Shown here in pieces: positions 60,953-64,000 of a stretch of 64,000 bases of DNA; the first letter of the stretch is position 1, and each line of letters starts with the position of its first letter. The stretch comes from Candidatus Nanosynbacter sp. TM7-074 (GTDB lineage Bacteria > Patescibacteriota > Saccharimonadia > Saccharimonadales > Saccharimonadaceae). The position numbers and the translations under genes are program-made. Location: contig NZ_CP158487.1 of assembly GCF_041006295.1 (NCBI RefSeq), forward strand, positions 1 to 64,000, in the 5' to 3' direction. Below the pieces are notes generated by a model. That model searched no databases. It was not told the origin of the DNA and saw only the letters and a list, made by a program, of their open reading frames with translations.

Positions 60953-62650
60953 ATGTCAAACGGATCAGCAAAACAAAAAGTAGTCCAGAGCATCAAGGAT
61001 GTAACTAATATTTTGGTGACTGTCAGCTCCAGCCCGTCGGTCGATGAATTATCGGCAGCATTAGGACTGACGATTTTCCTTAACAAACTTGGCAAACACG
61101 CTACAGCGGTGTTTAGTGGTGATATTCCGCCAGCTATTACTTTTCTTAATCCCGATAAAACGTTTGAGCAGACAACAGATTCTTTACGTGACTTTATTAT
61201 TGCCTTAGATAAGGAAAAGGCTGATCATTTGCGCTATAAACTTGTTGATGATGCGGTGAAGATTTTTATTACGCCATACCGAACGACGATTTCTGACAAA
61301 GACCTAGAATTCTCACAGGGTGATTATAATGTTGAGTTAGTTTTGGCGTTGAATGTTGAGAATAGTGAGAGCATTGATACAGCATTAACGGCACACGGTA
61401 AGATTTTGCATGATGCTACGGTCATTTCGATAACAGCGGGCGACGTAAAGAGTGGCTTGGGGTCGATTGATTGGCATGAGGGTAGTACTAGTGGTGTAAG
61501 TGAGATGATTGTTGAGCTGATTAATGACTTGAAGACGCCGAAGGTAACTTTGGATGAACAGATGGCAACCGCACTGTTGACGGGAATTGTGGCGGTTACT
61601 GATCGCTTTAGTAACGACAATACTTCATCAAAGGTGATGACCACTGCGGCAGAACTGATGGCGGCGGGGGCAAATCAGCAATTAGTAATATCAAAGATTG
61701 CCGAGAGTGAGACAGAAGATAAGCCTAAGGAAATTGAGCAAGTCAAAAAAGAAGTTCCAGCCAAAGACAAAGATGATTCATCTGAAGATAAGGCAGATGA
61801 AGTAGAGGAAGCCGAAGAATCAGAGCAGGCAGACGGAACGTTGTCAATTAGTCACGAAAAGAAGGGCGACGTTGATGAAGTAGCTGAGCAGACGGTAAAA
61901 GAAAAGCAGGAAGAGTCTGCTAGGGTTGCTGAAGAGAAATTAGCCAACATCGAGCCGATTAAGGAAGAAATTCGAGTAGAGGAAGAGCAGCCTAGTGAAA
62001 AAATAGTCTCTAAAGAGCTTTCCTTTGAGGAAACTCCATTGATGGGCGGCACGTTAAATGCGACTACTACGCAGGCTGCCGAGGATAAGATAAGGGCGCT
62101 AGCTAGTGACCAGAATAAGACTATCTTAACTCATAGTAAGTATGTGGGTGATAGCACACCATCATTTGGCGACACGCCGTTGAATGCGGCTATGGGGGCT
62201 TCTGATGAACCACCAAAAATTGACCCATTTGCTACAACTAATGCTGAACAAAGATTGTCGACAATACCTGTTGCTCCTCAATCTGATGAGTCAATTATTG
62301 CGGCAATTACCAATGATACAAACCAACTAAGCACGCCGTTGGCTGTAGAGCCAAATCAAGTTGGTGTCTCTCCTGAGCCTGTTTTAGCTGCTCCGTTACA
62401 ACCTGAGAATACGGCTAACGAGATTTCTTTACCAATGCCACCAGCAATTCCAGATTTTGGTGCAATGCCGCCAATGCCGCCAGCGCCAATCGGTGTTGAT
62501 ACTGCTGGATTGCCGCAACTTTCGCCACTAGGCGTAGCGCCTGAACCGGTAGCCGCTGAAGTAGCTCCAGCGCCAGCGTTGCCGACTCAGCCAATTCAAA
62601 ATACCGGGGAATTTAATCCAGGTCAATTCCAGATTCCAGGGCAAAAATAG
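60953..62650 (+). CDS. DHH/DHHA1-like protein with a long disordered tail
   Basis: Residues about 15-245 follow the fold of DHH-family phosphoesterases such as NrnA: SPSVDELSAALGLTIFLNKL, then IDWHEGSTSGVSEMIVELI, then TALLTGIVAVTDRFSNDNTS. But the DHH triad reads DWH, and the first motif has S-V-D in place of D-x-D, so catalysis is doubtful. Residues about 255-565 are acidic and Pro-rich, with repeats such as MPPMPPAPIGVD. TATAGT lies far upstream and AGGAAAAG precedes the ATG. It is co-oriented with truB. Confidence 0.72.
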   Translation: MSNGSAKQKVVQSIKDVTNILVTVSSSPSVDELSAALGLTIFLNKLGKHATAVFSGDIPPAITFLNPDKTFEQTTDSLRDFIIALDKEKADHLRYKLVDDAVKIFITPYRTTISDKDLEFSQGDYNVELVLALNVENSESIDTALTAHGKILHDATVISITAGDVKSGLGSIDWHEGSTSGVSEMIVELINDLKTPKVTLDEQMATALLTGIVAVTDRFSNDNTSSKVMTTAAELMAAGANQQLVISKIAESETEDKPKEIEQVKKEVPAKDKDDSSEDKADEVEEAEESEQADGTLSISHEKKGDVDEVAEQTVKEKQEESARVAEEKLANIEPIKEEIRVEEEQPSEKIVSKELSFEETPLMGGTLNATTTQAAEDKIRALASDQNKTILTHSKYVGDSTPSFGDTPLNAAMGASDEPPKIDPFATTNAEQRLSTIPVAPQSDESIIAAITNDTNQLSTPLAVEPNQVGVSPEPVLAAPLQPENTANEISLPMPPAIPDFGAMPPMPPAPIGVDTAGLPQLSPLGVAPEPVAAEVAPAPALPTQPIQNTGEFNPGQFQIPGQK

Positions 62651-62653
62651 TTG

Positions 62654-63310
62654 ATGGATGAAATCATTCTTATCGATAAGCCACAAGGTTTGACTAGCTT
62701 TGGGGTGGTGGCGCGCTTACGGCGAGTTTTATCTAATCAGGCGGGTAAGAAAGTGAAAGTTGGCCATACGGGCACGCTTGATCCGTTTGCGACAGGATTA
62801 ATGATTATTGTGACAGGAAAGAAATGTCGGGAAGCCGAGACGTTTACCAAGCTAGATAAATGGTATGAGGCGGAGATTATCCTGGGTAAAAATAGTTCAA
62901 CTGGCGATCCTGAGGGCGAAATTGTCGAAGTATCTGATTATAAGCCGAGTTTAGAGGAAGTCCAACAGGTAATCGGTCAGTTTGCGGGGAAAATTGAGCA
63001 GACCCCGCCTATTTTTAGTGCAATAAAAATTAACGGTCAGCGAGCTTACAAATTGGCTCGCGAAGGGAAGCGAGTGGAGATTCCGAAGCGCACTGTGGAG
63101 ATTTATTCGTTGGAATTGTTGTCCTATGAATATCCTAAGTTAAGAATCAAAACTCATGTTTCTAGCGGAACTTACATCCGAACATTAGCGGTGGATATTG
63201 GTGATAGATTAAATACGGGTGCGTATTGTGAGAATTTGCGGCGCACACAAATAGCCGATTATTCTATTAGGGAAGCGAAGACTTTAGCGGATTTTGGAAT
63301 TACTATCTAA
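62654..63310 (+). CDS. truB: tRNA pseudouridine-55 synthase
   Basis: TruB forms Psi55 in the T loop of tRNAs. The start was set at the ATG 62654; a TTG directly before it is the alternative. The 218-residue protein has VGHTGTLDPFATGLMIIV with the catalytic Asp (about 45), KWYEAEIILGKNSSTGDPEG and SSGTYIRTLAVDIGDRL. The C-terminal PUA domain is absent or minimal, as in other short TruB proteins. It begins three bases after the preceding stop. Confidence 0.95.
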   Translation: MDEIILIDKPQGLTSFGVVARLRRVLSNQAGKKVKVGHTGTLDPFATGLMIIVTGKKCREAETFTKLDKWYEAEIILGKNSSTGDPEGEIVEVSDYKPSLEEVQQVIGQFAGKIEQTPPIFSAIKINGQRAYKLAREGKRVEIPKRTVEIYSLELLSYEYPKLRIKTHVSSGTYIRTLAVDIGDRLNTGAYCENLRRTQIADYSIREAKTLADFGITI

Positions 63311-63333
63311 TTGCAAAAAGCTGAGTAATTTGG

Positions 63334-63339
63334 TATAAT
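63334..63339 (+). promoter_or_regulatory. -10 box of rpsO
   Basis: TATAAT nine bases from the rpsO ATG. Even this ribosomal-protein gene has almost no leader. Confidence 0.55.
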
Positions 63340-63348
63340 GACAGGGCT

Positions 63349-63615
63349 ATGATTAGCAAAGATAATAAAGCGAAAGCAATTGCTTTGACTCAGGTCAATA
63401 AAAACGACGTCGGTAGCCCACAGGCTCAGGTGTCAGTTTTGACGGCTCGTATCAAAGAGGTTACGGAGCATCTGAAGGCGAATAAGCACGACTTCATGGC
63501 GCGCCGCGGCTTGATTCAAATGGTTGGTAAGCGTAAGCGCTTGCTGAAATATTTGGAGCGAACTGATTTTGAGAGCTACAAAGCAGTTGTTGCCAAGTTA
63601 GGTTTGCGTAAGTAA
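63349..63615 (+). CDS. rpsO: 30S ribosomal protein S15
   Basis: S15 organises the central domain of 16S rRNA. The 88-residue length is normal, with GSPQAQVSVLTARIKEVTEH, KHDFMARRGLIQMVGKRKRL and the end YKAVVAKLGLRK. A GC-rich terminator follows. No room exists for the S15-type autoregulatory leader known from other bacteria, since the transcription start lies at the start codon. Confidence 0.97.
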   Translation: MISKDNKAKAIALTQVNKNDVGSPQAQVSVLTARIKEVTEHLKANKHDFMARRGLIQMVGKRKRLLKYLERTDFESYKAVVAKLGLRK

Positions 63616-63637
63616 TTTTACGTTAGGAAAACTGCTT

Positions 63638-63667
63638 AAGTCCCCTTCGGCGAGAAGGGGACTTTTG
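63638..63667 (+). terminator. Terminator after rpsO
   Basis: AAGTCCCCTTC, loop GGCGA, GAAGGGGACTT, then TT. Very stable stem. Confidence 0.9.
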
Positions 63668-63676
63668 TAATGGCAA

Positions 63677-64000
63677 TTATTTTTTCAATTTGGCGATAAG
63701 TACGTCACGTCCGTCATTGGCGCCGCCTAAAGTACAGGAATAGAGAGTTAGTTGTGGCTGATCAGTGCGCTGTTCGATTTCTATTGCCTCTGGCTTAACG
63801 CTACGTTTTTCGCTGATGACATAAATGTAGCGCTCTCCGTTATAATCGATAACAATATCATCGCTAACTGTCAGCTTATCAATATTGTAAAATGGTGATT
63901 TTCTAAGTGTTTGCTGAGGGGTCAAGCCCATAATAAAACGGTGTGCGGATAAAACAAAATTGCCACCATCCTTCGGATTGCCATTCTCTGGTTTACGCCA
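63677..64000 (-). CDS. Sortase (C-terminal part; gene runs off the window)
   Basis: The frame is open to the window edge, giving 107 residues of the C-terminal side. SAHRF supplies the catalytic His, TLYSCTLGG the Cys and GRDVLIAKL the Arg of a sortase transpeptidase. Sortases attach proteins to the wall or join pilins. The family class cannot be told from this end. A sortase next to a T4SS-like locus and FemX suggests surface-protein anchoring in the organism. Confidence 0.82.
   Translation of the reverse strand, partial: WRKPENGNPKDGGNFVLSAHRFIMGLTPQQTLRKSPFYNIDKLTVSDDIVIDYNGERYIYVISEKRSVKPEAIEIEQRTDQPQLTLYSCTLGGANDGRDVLIAKLKK

Noticed and set aside
1..64000. CRISPR arrays, insertion sequences, integrases, rRNA genes
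   Set aside because: I found no regular repeat-spacer pattern, transposase or integrase frame, or rRNA sequence on reading both strands.

Overview
The window looks like part of a streamlined, AT-leaning genome of Candidatus Saccharibacteria (TM7, Patescibacteria/CPR). The reasons are the short intergenic gaps, a type IV secretion-like locus carrying several small T4SS-type pilin paralogues, truncated Mur ligases, and the standard bacterial code with TGA used as a stop. This placement is inferred from gene content and protein style; no rRNA is present to confirm it. The first base of the window is the second base of the dnaA start codon, so the window effectively begins at the replication origin.

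Layout. 1-2.7 kb: dnaA, a probable oriC spacer with DnaA-box-like sites, and dnaN. 2.7-17.4 kb (minus strand): one long T4SS-like gene set. In transcription order it holds two TrbL/VirB6-like polytopic proteins (the second with a decayed 3' third), a PrgI/VirB3-like protein, a TraC-like protein, the VirB4 ATPase, a 1009-residue membrane protein ending in an M15 peptidase, a small anchored protein, a lysozyme plus CHAP/NlpC-like hydrolase, a PEGA-like protein and a final anchored protein that runs into the 3' end of dnaN. 17.5-18.6 kb: a lipoprotein and tRNA-Asp. 18.7-21.0 kb (plus strand): six tandem pilin-like genes; a seventh lies at 23.9 kb. No coupling protein, relaxase or VirB11 is visible, so the system may be a surface fibre or exporter with wall-cutting enzymes rather than a conjugation machine.

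21-38.4 kb: hsp20, comF, rlmH, five tRNAs (all four serine isoacceptors plus an Arg-GCG), valS, a FemABX ligase, tsaD, MurE-like and MurF-like ligases, groES-groEL under a CIRCE operator, a phosphoglucose/phosphomannose isomerase and a MacB-type ABC exporter. 38.6-45.8 kb: a class I ribonucleotide reductase whose small subunit has class Ic residues, a PNPOx-like protein, two very small genes, argS, an MscL-like channel and pyrH. 45.9-64 kb: a DEAH-family helicase, a CCA-transferase-like protein, orn, a YjbR-type protein, dnaG, rpoD, a UPF0200-like kinase, polA, mutM, holA, rpsT, a DHH-like protein, truB, rpsO and the 3' part of a sortase gene.

Two themes stand out. Many genes have a sigma-70 -10 box only 6-9 bases upstream of the start codon, which predicts leaderless mRNAs; others keep strong Shine-Dalgarno sites. 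Several housekeeping proteins lack otherwise standard parts: DnaG has no zinc ligands, NrdB has no radical tyrosine, NrdA has no C-terminal cysteines, MurE and MurF have no N-terminal domain, and PolA has no visible proofreading motif. No CRISPR array, insertion sequence or rRNA was found.
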